64,000 nucleotides of DNA, from contig NZ_LBIC01000011.1 of NCBI RefSeq assembly GCF_001005725.1, positions 1 through 64,000 of the forward strand, in the 5' to 3' direction. The notes under the pieces were generated by a model. It was not told where the DNA came from and did not search any database. It worked only from the letters and a program-made list of their open reading frames with translations. This document shows, one piece after another, positions 1 to 9,277 of this stretch. Both the position numbers and the translations under genes were made by a program. The DNA is from Sphingobium chungbukense (GTDB taxonomy: Bacteria > Pseudomonadota > Alphaproteobacteria > Sphingomonadales > Sphingomonadaceae). Every line of letters starts with the position of its first letter. Within the stretch, counting starts at the first letter, position 1.

Positions 1-482
1 GCCTCCAGATAGAGGTGTCGTTGCGAGCGGACGAGGCGTTCCAGCTCCTTGCGCGACGGCCCATAGATACGGCGGTCGCGGCACCACAGGAAAACATGCT
101 CGAGCATGGCATTGATCGACTGCCCGCCCGCACAAAGATCGTCGGAAATCCACCCCGACAACGCCCTGCGATCCGTCTGCGTCATACGGCGGAACCCGAG
201 ATGCCGCAAAATCTCCGCGCAATGCCGGCGGGCGGTGCGACCGGAAAAATCATAGTGGTTCACGGATTTGGCATCGAGACCAAGTTGCTCCGCCAGATAC
301 AAGACACCGTCGGAGGGTATCGACGCATGATCCGGCACAAAGAAGCCATGCGCGGCGAAAAATCTAAGCTGAACCGCCAATCCCAGTCGCGCCGTCTCCG
401 CTTTGCCGGTCACGAACGCGATGTCCGAAAAACTCAGGCTCCAGGAGCCGATCAGATCCCCACTCGAAACGCCAAGGCTCAT
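1..482 (-). CDS. tnpA: Tn3-family transposase, N-terminal part (runs off the left edge)
   Basis: The reading frame opens at an ATG at 482 after a purine-rich ribosome site (AAGGGAG, about 4 bases upstream) and stays open to the window edge, giving at least 160 residues. The segment LSFSDIAFVTGKAETARLGL, followed by a run like RFFAAHGFFV, fits the N-terminal DNA-binding region (DUF4158) found at the start of Tn3-family transposases. The sequence is clearly different from the two other tnpA genes in this window, so it is a third element. The catalytic part lies outside the window, so I cannot say whether the gene is intact. Confidence 0.72.
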   Translation of the reverse strand, partial: MSLGVSSGDLIGSWSLSFSDIAFVTGKAETARLGLAVQLRFFAAHGFFVPDHASIPSDGVLYLAEQLGLDAKSVNHYDFSGRTARRHCAEILRHLGFRRMTQTDRRALSGWISDDLCAGGQSINAMLEHVFLWCRDRRIYGPSRKELERLVRSQRHLYLE

Positions 483-540
483 AACGCCACTCCCTTATCG
501 GAGCGGAACGTCGTTCCTCGCATGGGCGACCGTCAACAAC

Positions 541-759
541 AACCAGCCCGTTCCCGACGTGTTCTCCAAGATGACCAAAATCGCAGCTTCGGGCCGACTG
601 GGCCTATTCTGGAACACCATGAAGCTCGGCGAGGTCGTCAATACCCGGGCCGCCAGCGGTACCCATATCGCGCCTGATCTACTCGCCCACGTCTCGCCGT
701 TGGGATGGGAACACATCAATCTAACCGGGGAATATCGCTGGCCCAAATCCTTAGCGTAG
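541..759 (+). pseudogene. Tn3-family transposase, C-terminal fragment
   Basis: In this frame the residues LFWNTMKLGEVV and, near the end, HVSPLGWEHINLTGEYRW are the hallmark C-terminus of Tn3-family TnpA (WNT segment, then SPLGWEHINLTG and an aromatic end). There is no start codon context and no catalytic DDE region, so this is a relic. The left limit of homology is uncertain (somewhere between about 500 and 595). It ends at a TAG at 757-759, head to head with the truncated tnpA on the other strand, which marks a rearrangement junction at about 760-785. Confidence 0.6.
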
Positions 760-3061
760 GATTCCGCCCCCTCCCGCAAACGCCCCCAAAGACATGGTCC
801 GTCGCGCCGCCGGTATCAGTGTAATGCTCATGCAGCGGTAGCGCGCCGGCGCCGAGCATCAGGCCATCCACCACGTAGGGGGCCTCGCCGGCGGTGGCCG
901 ACATGATCCGCGATCCGAACGAGGCAAAATGATCGGACAGGTGGGAGTAGATCTTCAGGCCCGGCTCGCTGCCATATTTCGCATTGATGTCGGCCGCCGC
1001 CGATCGGTTGCGGCCCGAGCGGAAGAACTGCCCATCGGAGGATGAACTAGTGCCGGCTCCCCAATGGCGCGTGAAAGGAAGATCATGGTGCGCGGCAACG
1101 ATCATCCCCAACGCGGCCTGATAGTTTTCGGGCGACAAATACCAGTTGTGGGTCCAGGCAAGCTGGGCGTAGCTCACCCCGTCGCTGGCGTTGGCCATGC
1201 GCTCTAGACCCAGATTCGATCCATCAGCGAGAATGGCGGCGAGGATCGCGTGCGGGTTGTCATGCTCCTTGCGGGACCGAAGATCGCGAAATGCGCTCAG
1301 GAACCCGGTGCGCTCGGCCACCTCGACCAGGAGTTCGGTGATCCGCACGCGCGGAAGCAAGGCGTCGAGCCTGCGATCGAGAGCCTCCGCCTCGGGTGGA
1401 GTGATCGCCGGCATGGGTTGCAGCTTGAGCCGGTCGCGTTCGAGCGCCACGCCCGCGAGCCTGTTCGCCTTGAGTTGCTTGGCGAAACGGCGCAGCCGCC
1501 AGTCGAGCGTCCTTGCCCGCTCCTCCAGATAGGCGGCCGCATCGGTCTGGAATGGCAGGCTGTCGGCCACCTTATCGGCATCGCGTCGACTCAGCAAATA
1601 GGTGTCGAAGCGGCGATAATTGCGGGTTCCTTCGACCCATATGTCGCCGGCGCGCAACCGATCGCGCAGCGTGGCCATGATGGCCGTCTCGTATCGCCGG
1701 CGATCGACCTGGCCACCTTCGGTGATGAGGCGCTTCCACTGCCGGTTGGCGAATGGGAGCGGAACGCCCTCGGGCAGGCTGCGGGCCTTGCGGGCATTGG
1801 TATCGCGGATGACCTCGATGGCCTTGACCAGTTGCGATCCGCTCCCCGATGCCTTGAACGTGAATGTATCGAGGAAAGCCGGGCTGAACCGCCGCAGCGT
1901 CGCATAGCGACCAGTCGCCGCGACAAGCGCATCTTCGCCCGCCAGCTCGGCCAGCGCATCGACCTGCGATTTGGCTGCGACCAGTCTGTGCCAGCCTACC
2001 GCTTCGTCGATCAGTTCGAGCGGATTACCGCCATGTTCGACCGCCTCTCCCAGCGCGGCGATCGTCGCGCCGAACAGCCGCATAAGTTCGCCGACCGAGC
2101 GGATGCTGTCCTGATAGCGCCTTTCCCGCCCGCGCCGCGCCCGTGTGAACAGGCTTCCGACAAGCCTGTCGAACATCTGGATCGCACCATCGGCGAGCCT
2201 GGCATCGAGGTCGATGACCGCCGCGATCAGCGTCGCGCGGCGCCTGTTAAGGCTATAATCGGAGAGCAGGAACGCCGGCGCAACGCCACCTTCGCGCATG
2301 AACTGCGCGAACCGGAAGTCGGGGATTTTCGCGCCGATCGCCGGGTCGATGCCGATTCCGCGCACATAGCGTAGCCGTTCCAGCAGCCCGTTGATGTTCG
2401 CCGTGGTGGGCGCTTCCTCGAAATTGCGCAGCCAGGCCAGCGGCGTCATGCCGAAGTCGCTGTTGTTGACGATCAGATCATCGATCCGCGCCAGTTCGGC
2501 ATGACCCAGGCTTTCGACAATGAGCGCCGCCGCGGCTTTGCGGGCGCGTGCCCTGCCGGCGAGGCCCGCACGTTCGAGCGTGTCTGCCGATGGAAGAATG
2601 AAGCGTTCCTGCTTCAGCCCCTCCATCAATGCGCGGACAATAGGTTCGCCCCGATCGGTCCGCTCCGCAGCTCTTGCGGCGAGATCGAGCGCGAGCGGTA
2701 TATCCCCTCGCCGAAAAGGGTGTAGCCCCAGATGCCGTGCCGCAATGTCGGCATGATCGTTACGTGTTTGCGCGCGCTGGTCATAGTCGGCGAACGCATC
2801 AACATCGACGAAGAGCTGGGCGGCGAGATAGTGAAGGACCGCATCGGGGACGTCGACGTCGGGCTGCAAACCGAAGCCGGGATGCCGCATAAGCGCGATC
2901 TGCGTTGCCAGACCGAGGCGGTTGGCAGGGCGATAGCGGCGACCGACCAGTTCGAGATCCTCGGCGGCAAGGGTATAGTGGCCGACGATCGCGGTTTCGT
3001 CATGGGGGATATCGAACAGGCGACGCCTTTCTTCTCCGGTCAATAATCGCCGCCGCGCCAT
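716..3061 (-). pseudogene. tnpA: Tn3-family transposase truncated at its C-terminus
   Basis: This 781-residue frame starts MARRRLLTGEERRRLF and follows the Tn3 TnpA pattern: DUF4158-type N-terminus, long helical middle, then the DDE core. The first catalytic Asp is visible in GTSSSSDGQFF and the second in EHYTDTGGATDHVFG. Homology stops just after DHVFG. The last 22 or so residues are read from unrelated sequence, and the region with the catalytic Glu and the C-terminal domain (about 200 residues) is missing. Transposase activity is therefore not expected. The start is well placed opposite a divergent resolvase gene with a res-like spacer between them, the usual Tn3 layout. It is related to the second tnpA (11.6-14.5 kb). 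Confidence 0.85.
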
Positions 3062-3234
3062 CCTGCCTCCATCCCGAGTCGAGAGCGACAGGCTAGCGTC
3101 AATCTGGAGTATAGCCTAACCGGACGTCAGGATGCAGCGGCGGTTTCTGTCAGGATAGGGTTATGGCAAGCATTTATTGACGCATGTTCCGCCGTGTCAT
3201 AGAATTCAACCTGACATTTTGACCGGAGGCGGCG
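3062..3234. promoter_or_regulatory. Putative res site and divergent promoters of the first tnpA/tnpR pair
   Basis: The spacer between divergent tnpA and tnpR holds resolvase-type half sites: a TGTCA at 3195-3199 facing a TGACA at 3212-3216 (22-bp dyad with TAGAATTCAACC between), and another TGTCAGG at 3148-3154. TGTC/GACA ends are typical of Tn3-family res subsites. The exact subsite boundaries are not resolved here. Confidence 0.5.
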
Positions 3235-3795
3235 ATGAAAGGCCAGAGGATCGGTTACGTCCGGGTGAGCACATTCGATCAGAATGTCGATCGCCAGTTG
3301 GACGGGCAGTCGCTCGACCGGATTTTCACCGACAAGGCATCGGGCAAGGACATCAACCGCCCCGAACTCGATGCCATGCTCGCCTTCGCCCGCGAGGGTG
3401 ACACCGTCGTGGTCCACAGCATGGATCGATTGGCGCGTAATCTCGACGATCTGCGCAAACTGGTTCAGTCCCTCACCAAAAGAGGCGTCCGGATCGAGTT
3501 CGTGAAGGAAAGCCTGGCCTTCTCGGGCGAGGATTCCCCGATGGCCAACCTGATGCTCTCGGTCATGGGTGCGTTCGCCGAATTCGAGCGCGCCCTGATC
3601 CGGGAGCGGCAGCGCGAAGGCATTGCGGTCGCCAGACAACGCGGTGCTTATCGCGGGCGGAAACGTTCCCTCTCCGACGAAATAGTCGCCGAGCTGCACC
3701 GCCGTGTTGATGACGGCGAGCGCAAGGCCGTCATCGCCCGTGACCTGGGGATCAGTCGCGAAACCCTCTACCAGTATCTCCGCGCTGCCACCTGA
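3235..3795 (+). CDS. tnpR: Tn3-type serine resolvase
   Basis: A 186-residue resolvase of normal length. It begins MKGQRIGYVRVSTFDQNVDRQ, with the nucleophilic serine in YVRVST (Ser12), continues with the conserved HSMDRLARNLDDL and GAFAEFERALIRERQREGI segments of the catalytic domain and E-helix, and ends in a short helix-turn-helix (AVIARDLGISRETLYQYLR). It would cut and resolve cointegrates at the adjacent res site. All expected catalytic residues are present, so the protein may be active although its partner tnpA is truncated. The start is an ATG after GGAGGCG. Confidence 0.92.
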   Translation: MKGQRIGYVRVSTFDQNVDRQLDGQSLDRIFTDKASGKDINRPELDAMLAFAREGDTVVVHSMDRLARNLDDLRKLVQSLTKRGVRIEFVKESLAFSGEDSPMANLMLSVMGAFAEFERALIRERQREGIAVARQRGAYRGRKRSLSDEIVAELHRRVDDGERKAVIARDLGISRETLYQYLRAAT

Positions 3796-3879
3796 GCCGG
3801 TTTCACCCAGCCTCGCTCACCCTTAGGCTTGTCTGATTGATACGACCAATGTCACGTCTCTTGAATTGCTTGAATCATA

Positions 3880-4959
3880 TCAATGAGGATTGGAGGTCTC
3901 CTTCGTCAAACGAATGGCAAGAACGCGACCGATTGCCGCTGCGGCGACTGGCTGGACGGCGCTTGGCGGAAATGGTGCAACCGAACTAGCATTGATCTCG
4001 CAAAGCGCATAGGAGCCATCGCTGATGGCTTCACCAGGGCGAAATAGGAAGTCGGCGTCCCAAAGAAGCGGAAGATCGTGGTCGGCGATCGACAGCAACC
4101 TTTGCATCTCTGGAATCCAGCGATCCTCCATCGCTTTCCGTAAGGCTGCGAAGCGCGTCACCTCCGGTCCGAACATGGCGCGGCCCATCGGCTGTGGGGT
4201 TGACGACGTTGTATCAATGGCCGTTGGCGTCATCAGCGCAGTGATCAGGTTGTGCCCAAAGCCAACCACTCGGTGCCCGCACACGTAGCAGCGGACCATG
4301 CCCTCGGACGACTGCGGCTGATAAGCCTGATCGATCAGCACGCCGCCGTCGTTTAGAAACGGCACCCACCTTTCCAAGCACTCGGCTAGGCTGATGCGCT
4401 CCGATTTGCTTCCTTGGCGGGCCTCTTGAACTTTCACCGACGTTTTCAAAGCCGGAGCGTTTCCCGCTTCGTCTAGTTGGACACGCCATACATTCCTGCC
4501 GCCGTTGCCGTAGTTCGGCTTCAGCACGCGCGGGCCTGCGGCAAGATGTTCGGGGAAACGAGCGCGAAGGCCTTCAGCGTCCACGTATCGATCGACATCG
4601 CTGCCCCATTCCATGGATCGCGTTGTGTAGAGCACTTCCTTGACGCCGATTTTGGCGATCACGTCAGGATGCGCGCTGACGACAACGCCGCACCCCGCGA
4701 CTTCGCGCAGCATTGGATCGAGCTGCGAGCGGTCGCCTGAAATGTCCAACGGATTCACCCAGACCAGCACTGTGTCGCACGACAGCAGCTCGTCCCGAAT
4801 CTCGCGAACCGCCTCGTCCCTGTACAGTACAGGCCTTGCGGTCGCCCCGAGCGCCCGCAAGGCCTGCATTATCGGCCACTGCCGGGCTTCATGAAAGCGA
4901 TGCGTCCACTCGGCTGCTTGCCCACGCCAAAGAAGAGCGATGTTCGGGCCGGATGTCAT
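3880..4959 (-). CDS. Cj0069-like / ATP-grasp-type protein
   Basis: I place the start at the ATG at 4959 (MTSGPNIALLWRGQ), giving 359 residues; a longer open frame would run into the superoxide dismutase gene. The protein resembles the uncharacterised Cj0069 family: an N-terminal nucleotide-binding-like half, then LKPNYGNGGRNVWRVQ (glycine-rich ATP-grasp-like loop), LIDQAYQPQSSEGMVRCYV, and LLWDADFL...CEINASSVAPFPPSA, which looks like the metal-binding end of an ATP-grasp domain. Ligase or kinase chemistry is inference. It lies 88 bases downstream of the sod gene on the same strand and could be a distal gene of the chr operon. Base composition is visibly less GC-rich than that of the chr genes, which suggests separate acquisition. 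Confidence 0.6.
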   Translation of the reverse strand: MTSGPNIALLWRGQAAEWTHRFHEARQWPIMQALRALGATARPVLYRDEAVREIRDELLSCDTVLVWVNPLDISGDRSQLDPMLREVAGCGVVVSAHPDVIAKIGVKEVLYTTRSMEWGSDVDRYVDAEGLRARFPEHLAAGPRVLKPNYGNGGRNVWRVQLDEAGNAPALKTSVKVQEARQGSKSERISLAECLERWVPFLNDGGVLIDQAYQPQSSEGMVRCYVCGHRVVGFGHNLITALMTPTAIDTTSSTPQPMGRAMFGPEVTRFAALRKAMEDRWIPEMQRLLSIADHDLPLLWDADFLFRPGEAISDGSYALCEINASSVAPFPPSAVQPVAAAAIGRVLAIRLTKETSNPH

Positions 4960-5047
4960 TGTTGCATCTCCCCATCGGACCTGTCCCCTTTGTGGTCGCG
5001 AACTCAGGTGTCGCGCAGCAGTGGGTGTTAAGCCACGGCGGTCGGGT

Positions 5048-5779
5048 TCAGCCGCCGCCGCGCAAAGCCGCGGCATAGCGCCGGTCGACCACTTCCCAGT
5101 CGATGTTGCGGAAGAAGGCGTCGACATATTTGGCGGCGGCGGTGCCGTAATCCATGTGGAAACTGTGCTCGTACATATCGAGCGCGAGCAGCGGCACGCC
5201 GGCAATCGCACCGTGCATATGATCCCACGCCCAATGGTTGTGCAGCGAGCGCGTGTGGAGATTGTAGACGAGCACGCACCAGCCCGATCCGCCGGCAAGG
5301 CTCATCCCGGTACGGCGGAAGTCGGCTTCCCAGCGGTCGAACGAGCCGAACGCCGCGCCCAGCGCGTCGCGGATGGAACCGGCTGCCTGGCCGTTGCCGC
5401 CGAGCCCGTCGAAATAGACCTCATGGAGCACCACCGAGCCGGTGCGGTGCAGCTCCTCGCGCTTCAATCCGCCATAGACCACCGGCGGCAGGTCCGTGTC
5501 AGCGAGCGCGGCGGCAAGTCGTGTCTCGATCATATTCAGGGCCTTGACCGAGCCCGCATAATTGTTCTCGTGGTGCGATGTGATCAGCCTTTCGGAGAGG
5601 CCGTGAAGCCTGGCGGGATTGAACCTGAGCGGCTTGACCTGATGATTTCCGGCAAAGGCGGGGACAGCCGCCGGCGCTGCGGCCGGCGTCTGCGCAGAGG
5701 CTTCGTTGATAGTCATGGCGGCGGCTCCGATGCCAAGAGTTGCGATTGCACTGCGTCGGGAAAGATGGTCGATCGTCAC
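5048..5779 (-). CDS. chrC: Exported Fe/Mn superoxide dismutase of the chromate operon
   Basis: 243 residues. The N-terminus (LSRRSAIATLGIGAAAMT) is a twin-arginine export signal, so the enzyme is probably periplasmic. The mature part has the Fe/Mn SOD ligand segments: ITSHHENNYAGSV near residue 65, then DMYEHSFHMDYG and a terminal FFRNIDWEVVDRRY. The sequence has unusual spacing compared with housekeeping SodB, as ChrC-like proteins do. It follows chrA by 11 bases, in the same order as chrB-chrA-chrC of TnOtChr-type chromate operons, where the SOD counters superoxide formed during Cr(VI) reduction. The family assignment is firm; the chrC name rests on gene order. Confidence 0.8.
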   Translation of the reverse strand: MTIDHLSRRSAIATLGIGAAAMTINEASAQTPAAAPAAVPAFAGNHQVKPLRFNPARLHGLSERLITSHHENNYAGSVKALNMIETRLAAALADTDLPPVVYGGLKREELHRTGSVVLHEVYFDGLGGNGQAAGSIRDALGAAFGSFDRWEADFRRTGMSLAGGSGWCVLVYNLHTRSLHNHWAWDHMHGAIAGVPLLALDMYEHSFHMDYGTAAAKYVDAFFRNIDWEVVDRRYAAALRGGG

Positions 5780-5790
5780 GCGTCACTCCT

Positions 5791-7188
5791 TCAGATGATC
5801 ATTACATATGCGGCCCCGAGGACCGAGCAGACGCCGAGCACCGGCAGCATGCCGGCCTTGAACCGGAACATGGCGAGTATCGCACCCACCGCGAGCGCCA
5901 GCGCCGGCCAGTTGACGGACGTTAGGACTGGGAGATCGATGGTGCCGGCTGCGAACGGCACTTCGCGGACTTGCTCGAACAGAGTGTGGATACCAAACCA
6001 GACCGCCAGATTGAGGATCACGCCGACCACTGCGGCGGTGATCGCCGAAAGCGCGGCCGACAATGCGCGGTTGCCGCGCAGCCGCTCGATGAATGGCGCG
6101 CCGGCGAAGATCCACAGGAAGCATGGCAGGAAGGTAACCCAGGTGGTGAGGATTGCGCCGAAGGTCGCGGCGACGAGCGGCGGCAGCCCGGTCGCTTCGC
6201 GGAAGGCCGCGAGGAAGCCGACGAACTGCGTCACCATGATCAGCGGCCCGGGCGTGGTCTCGGCCATGCCGAGCCCGTCGAGCATCTCGCCGGGCTGGAG
6301 CCAGCCATAGGTCTCGACTGCCTCCTGCGCGACATAGGCGAGCACCGCATAGGCGCCGCCGAAGGTCACCACCGCCATCTGGCTGAAGAAGGTGGCGATG
6401 CGGCTGAACACGTCGTCGGGGCCGAACGCGAACAGCAGCGCTGCGACCGGCCCGAGCCAGAGCAGCAGCAGGACGCCGGAGATGCGCAGCGACCAGGAAA
6501 GGTTCGGCCGCGCATGGTCGGGAAGGCCCTCGCCAAGAGCGGTGTCGCGGTCGTGGATTATCTCAGCGCCGGCGGGACCATGTCCGCCGCCGCCCTTGAA
6601 TGCGGCGTAACCAGCGCGGCCACCGAAGAAGCCGATCAGCGCGGCGGCAAGCACGATCAGCGGGAAGGGCACGTCGAGCACGAAGATCGCGACGAACGCC
6701 AGCGCGGCAAAACCGCGCATGACGTTGTTCTTCAAGGCACGCGAACCCACCCGGACCACCGCCTGTAGCACCACCGCCAGCACGGCGGCCTTCAATCCGA
6801 AGAACAATCCCTCGACCAGCGGCACTTCGCCGAGCAGCACATAGACATAGCTGAGCCCTAAAATCGCGAGGAAGCCGGGCAGCACGAATAGCGCGCCCGC
6901 GACCAGGCCGCCCTTGGTCTTATGGAGCAACCAGCCAATATAGACAGCTAGCTGTTGCGCTTCAGGGCCGGGCAGCAGCATGCAATAGTTGAGCGCGTGG
7001 AGGAACCGCTCCTCGCCGATCCAGCGCTTCTCCTCGACCAGGATGCGATGCATCACCGCTATCTGGCCCGCCGGTCCGCCGAAGCTGAGCAGCGCGACCC
7101 TGATCCAGACGCGCACCGCCTCGCCAAAGCTGATGCCGTGCTCGTGCAGCGTCTCGACTGCGATTTCAGCGCGTGCGCTGGCCTCCAT
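5791..7188 (-). CDS. chrA: Chromate efflux transporter ChrA
   Basis: 465 residues and strongly hydrophobic. It has the duplicated CHR domain: first half with VALLSFGGPAGQIAVMHRILVEEKRWI and LPGPEAQQLAVYIGW, second half with MAVVTFGGAYAVLAYVAQEAV and MAETTPGPLIMVTQFVGFLA. The FGG and PGP motifs are the signatures of long-chain chromate ion transporters that expel chromate from the cytoplasm. Its start codon is 2 bases from the chrB stop and its ribosome site lies inside the chrB end, so the two are co-translated. Confidence 0.95.
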   Translation of the reverse strand: MEASARAEIAVETLHEHGISFGEAVRVWIRVALLSFGGPAGQIAVMHRILVEEKRWIGEERFLHALNYCMLLPGPEAQQLAVYIGWLLHKTKGGLVAGALFVLPGFLAILGLSYVYVLLGEVPLVEGLFFGLKAAVLAVVLQAVVRVGSRALKNNVMRGFAALAFVAIFVLDVPFPLIVLAAALIGFFGGRAGYAAFKGGGGHGPAGAEIIHDRDTALGEGLPDHARPNLSWSLRISGVLLLLWLGPVAALLFAFGPDDVFSRIATFFSQMAVVTFGGAYAVLAYVAQEAVETYGWLQPGEMLDGLGMAETTPGPLIMVTQFVGFLAAFREATGLPPLVAATFGAILTTWVTFLPCFLWIFAGAPFIERLRGNRALSAALSAITAAVVGVILNLAVWFGIHTLFEQVREVPFAAGTIDLPVLTSVNWPALALAVGAILAMFRFKAGMLPVLGVCSVLGAAYVMII

Positions 7189-7190
7189 CT

Positions 7191-8141
7191 TTAGTCCTCT
7201 TTTCGCCGGGTGAAGTGAGCATAGAATCCGTCGAGCGCGGTCGATCCGCGCGCGATCCGCTCCTCGTCGTCGTCGGTGCCGGCACAGATGCCGGCGATAA
7301 GCGCGCTCACTCCCGGAGTTTCCGGGCGCTCGAACCGAGCATCGGCAATATCAAGGTCGTGAACAATTTCGCCGAGCGCCCGCAGCGCGGGGTCGGTCTC
7401 GAGACCGGTGAGGAACACCAAGGTCTCGAAGGAGCAGCGGTCGCCTTCGTGGGTGAACTCAGCGTCCGCCATGTCGAACCTCAGTTCGTCAGGCTCCGGC
7501 ACATATCCTTTGCCCTCGACGAACTTGAAGCTCGCCTCGGGGTCGATGAAGCGGCGAATGAGCCAGGCGGACGCGATGCGATCGACATGGACATGGCGGC
7601 GCGTCACCCAAACGCGGCGCTTTAGCTCCGCCGGGGTCAGCTCGGGCGCACCGGGGCCGCTCACATCGGGATGTTGGTGAGAGCGGCGGTCCGCCTCGGT
7701 GATGGCGGCCTGTGCCGCCTGCCGACCATGCGCACCGAAAAAGTCGATCGCGGCGACCTCGTTCAGGCGTTTGCGCAGGCGGCCCACATCCGCCGCCGCG
7801 ACATACTCGCCCTCACACAGCGCGCGCGCCTCGCGTGCCAACTCCTCATAGTCGGCGTCACGCGCAGCGTCGAACACTCCGCGCAGCTCCGCATCGCCCA
7901 TGCCGCCGACAAGGCGCGCTTCGAGGATCAGCGCCTCGCCGCCATTTTCGGTGATCTCGCGATGCAGTTCTTCGAACAGCGCGCGCGTGTCCTCGCGATT
8001 GGGGAGCGCATGGACGGCGTTCTTGAGCGGCGCGGCCCCGATCGCCTGCAAACGCCGCCAGACCTTCACCCGCAAATAGGCAGGCTTAGCCGGAAGCTGC
8101 GGGATCAGGAGCAACCAAGGGGAAGCTTGTGTGTTTGTCAT
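7191..8141 (-). CDS. chrB: Chromate resistance regulator ChrB
   Basis: 316 residues with the two-part ChrB structure. The N-terminal half (WLLLIPQLPAKPAYLRVKVWRRLQAIGAAPLKNAVHALPN) is the winged-helix-like part, and the C-terminal half from about residue 175 (RRVWVTRRHVHVDRIASAWL) is the ChrB C-terminal domain. ChrB proteins act as chromate-responsive regulators of the chrBAC operon. First gene of the operon; the upstream 168-bp divergent region is where it would act. Confidence 0.92.
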   Translation of the reverse strand: MTNTQASPWLLLIPQLPAKPAYLRVKVWRRLQAIGAAPLKNAVHALPNREDTRALFEELHREITENGGEALILEARLVGGMGDAELRGVFDAARDADYEELAREARALCEGEYVAAADVGRLRKRLNEVAAIDFFGAHGRQAAQAAITEADRRSHQHPDVSGPGAPELTPAELKRRVWVTRRHVHVDRIASAWLIRRFIDPEASFKFVEGKGYVPEPDELRFDMADAEFTHEGDRCSFETLVFLTGLETDPALRALGEIVHDLDIADARFERPETPGVSALIAGICAGTDDDEERIARGSTALDGFYAHFTRRKED

Positions 8142-8309
8142 AGTTGTATCGTCACTAGCCTACAAGTGTAAGGGTTGCATCACAAGCCTCATGAGCATAG
8201 GACTGCTTATCCCGAAGAAAGAAACCGGAGCGCAATGTCGCGGCTCGCCGGCGGCGCGCTCGCATGACGTGAGGCTTTCCGTGTCGAGTGCGCTGATGAA
8301 GGATCAATT
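8142..8309. promoter_or_regulatory. Divergent promoter region, chrB versus DUF1259 gene
   Basis: 168 bases between divergently transcribed chrB and the DUF1259 gene. The part next to chrB is AT-richer (TTGTATCG, TACAAGTGTAAGG) and is the likely site of the chr promoter and ChrB operator. I could not define a clear palindrome. A ribosome site (GAAGGATCAATT) precedes the ATG at 8310. Confidence 0.35.
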
Positions 8310-9200
8310 ATGCTGAAAAAGACCATCGCCTTGGGATTCGCCAGCCTCCTGCTGGCAAGCCCGGCATGGGCAGCGCCGGACTGGTCGGCTGTCGACCGGG
8401 CGATAGGACGAGCGGGGGCCGAACAGCCGGGGGGCGTTCACCGCTACAGCTTCCCGCGTTCGGACCTGAGCGTCACGCTGGATGGGGTGACGATCAAGCC
8501 CTCCCTCGCGCTCGGCTCTTGGGCGGCGTTTCAGCCGATGGGCGACGAGGCGATGGTGATGGGCGATCTCGTGCTGACCCACGACGAGGTGAACCCCGTT
8601 TTGAGCCGCCTGCTCGCAAGCGGTTTTACGATCACCGCGCTCCACAATCACCTGCTCCGCTCTTCGCCTGCGACCATGTACATGCACATTGCCGGCCACG
8701 GCGACCCGGTGAAGCTCGCGGCCGCGCTCCGGCAAGCGCTATCAGCCAGTCGGACCCCGCTCGCCGCGCCGCAATCGCCTTCGGCCAGCGCAGCCGCATC
8801 GCGGCTCGACCTCGATGTGGCCGCGCTCAACCGGTTGATGGGCGGTGAGGGCAAGACGGCCGGTGGCATCCTCCAATACAGCTTTCCGCGCGCCGAGCGG
8901 CTGATGGACGGCGATATGGAGACTCCGCCGACGATGGGCACGGCGACCGCGATCAACTTTCAGCCAACCGGGGACGGCCGAGCCGCCATCACCGGCGATT
9001 TCGTACTTGTCGCAAACGAGGTCGATCCGGTCCTGCGCGTGCTGCGGACGAACGGGATCGAGGTCACGGCGCTGCATAATCATATGCTAAACGACGAGCC
9101 GCGGCTGTTCTTCATGCACTTCTGGGCCAACGACGACGCAGCCAAGCTCGCCCGTGGGCTGCGCGCGGCGCTCGACAGGATGAACAATCAGAGGAGTTGA
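8310..9200 (+). CDS. DUF1259 (LppY/LpqO-like) secreted protein
   Basis: 296 residues with a clear signal peptide (MLKKTIALGFASLLLASPAWA). The mature protein is an internal duplication. The first repeat (VHRYSFPRSDLSVTLDG ... ALHNHLLRSSPATMYMHIAGHGDPVKLA) and the second (LQYSFPRAERL ... ALHNHMLNDEPRLFFMHFWANDDAAKLA) each end in a conserved LHNHxL and MH pair. This is the DUF1259 domain, often found next to chromate-resistance genes; its molecular function is unknown. The conserved histidines suggest metal binding, which is inference. Confidence 0.85.
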   Translation: MLKKTIALGFASLLLASPAWAAPDWSAVDRAIGRAGAEQPGGVHRYSFPRSDLSVTLDGVTIKPSLALGSWAAFQPMGDEAMVMGDLVLTHDEVNPVLSRLLASGFTITALHNHLLRSSPATMYMHIAGHGDPVKLAAALRQALSASRTPLAAPQSPSASAAASRLDLDVAALNRLMGGEGKTAGGILQYSFPRAERLMDGDMETPPTMGTATAINFQPTGDGRAAITGDFVLVANEVDPVLRVLRTNGIEVTALHNHMLNDEPRLFFMHFWANDDAAKLARGLRAALDRMNNQRS

Positions 9201-9277
9201 ACTCGGACGACGGCTCATTGGGCCGTAACCGCCGCCCGCCCGACCCCACGGCCCTTATGCAGGAAGTGGAATGGAAC

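Noticed and set aside
1250..2374. Long open frames antisense to the transposases and pumps (for example 1250-2374 and 38971-40305)
   Set aside because: They are mirror frames of well-supported genes in GC-rich DNA, with no ribosome site and low-complexity Arg/Pro/Ala products.
3799..3879. Right terminal repeat of the first Tn3 element after tnpR
   Set aside because: No GGGG-type end and no match to the candidate 38-bp repeat at 14568-14605.
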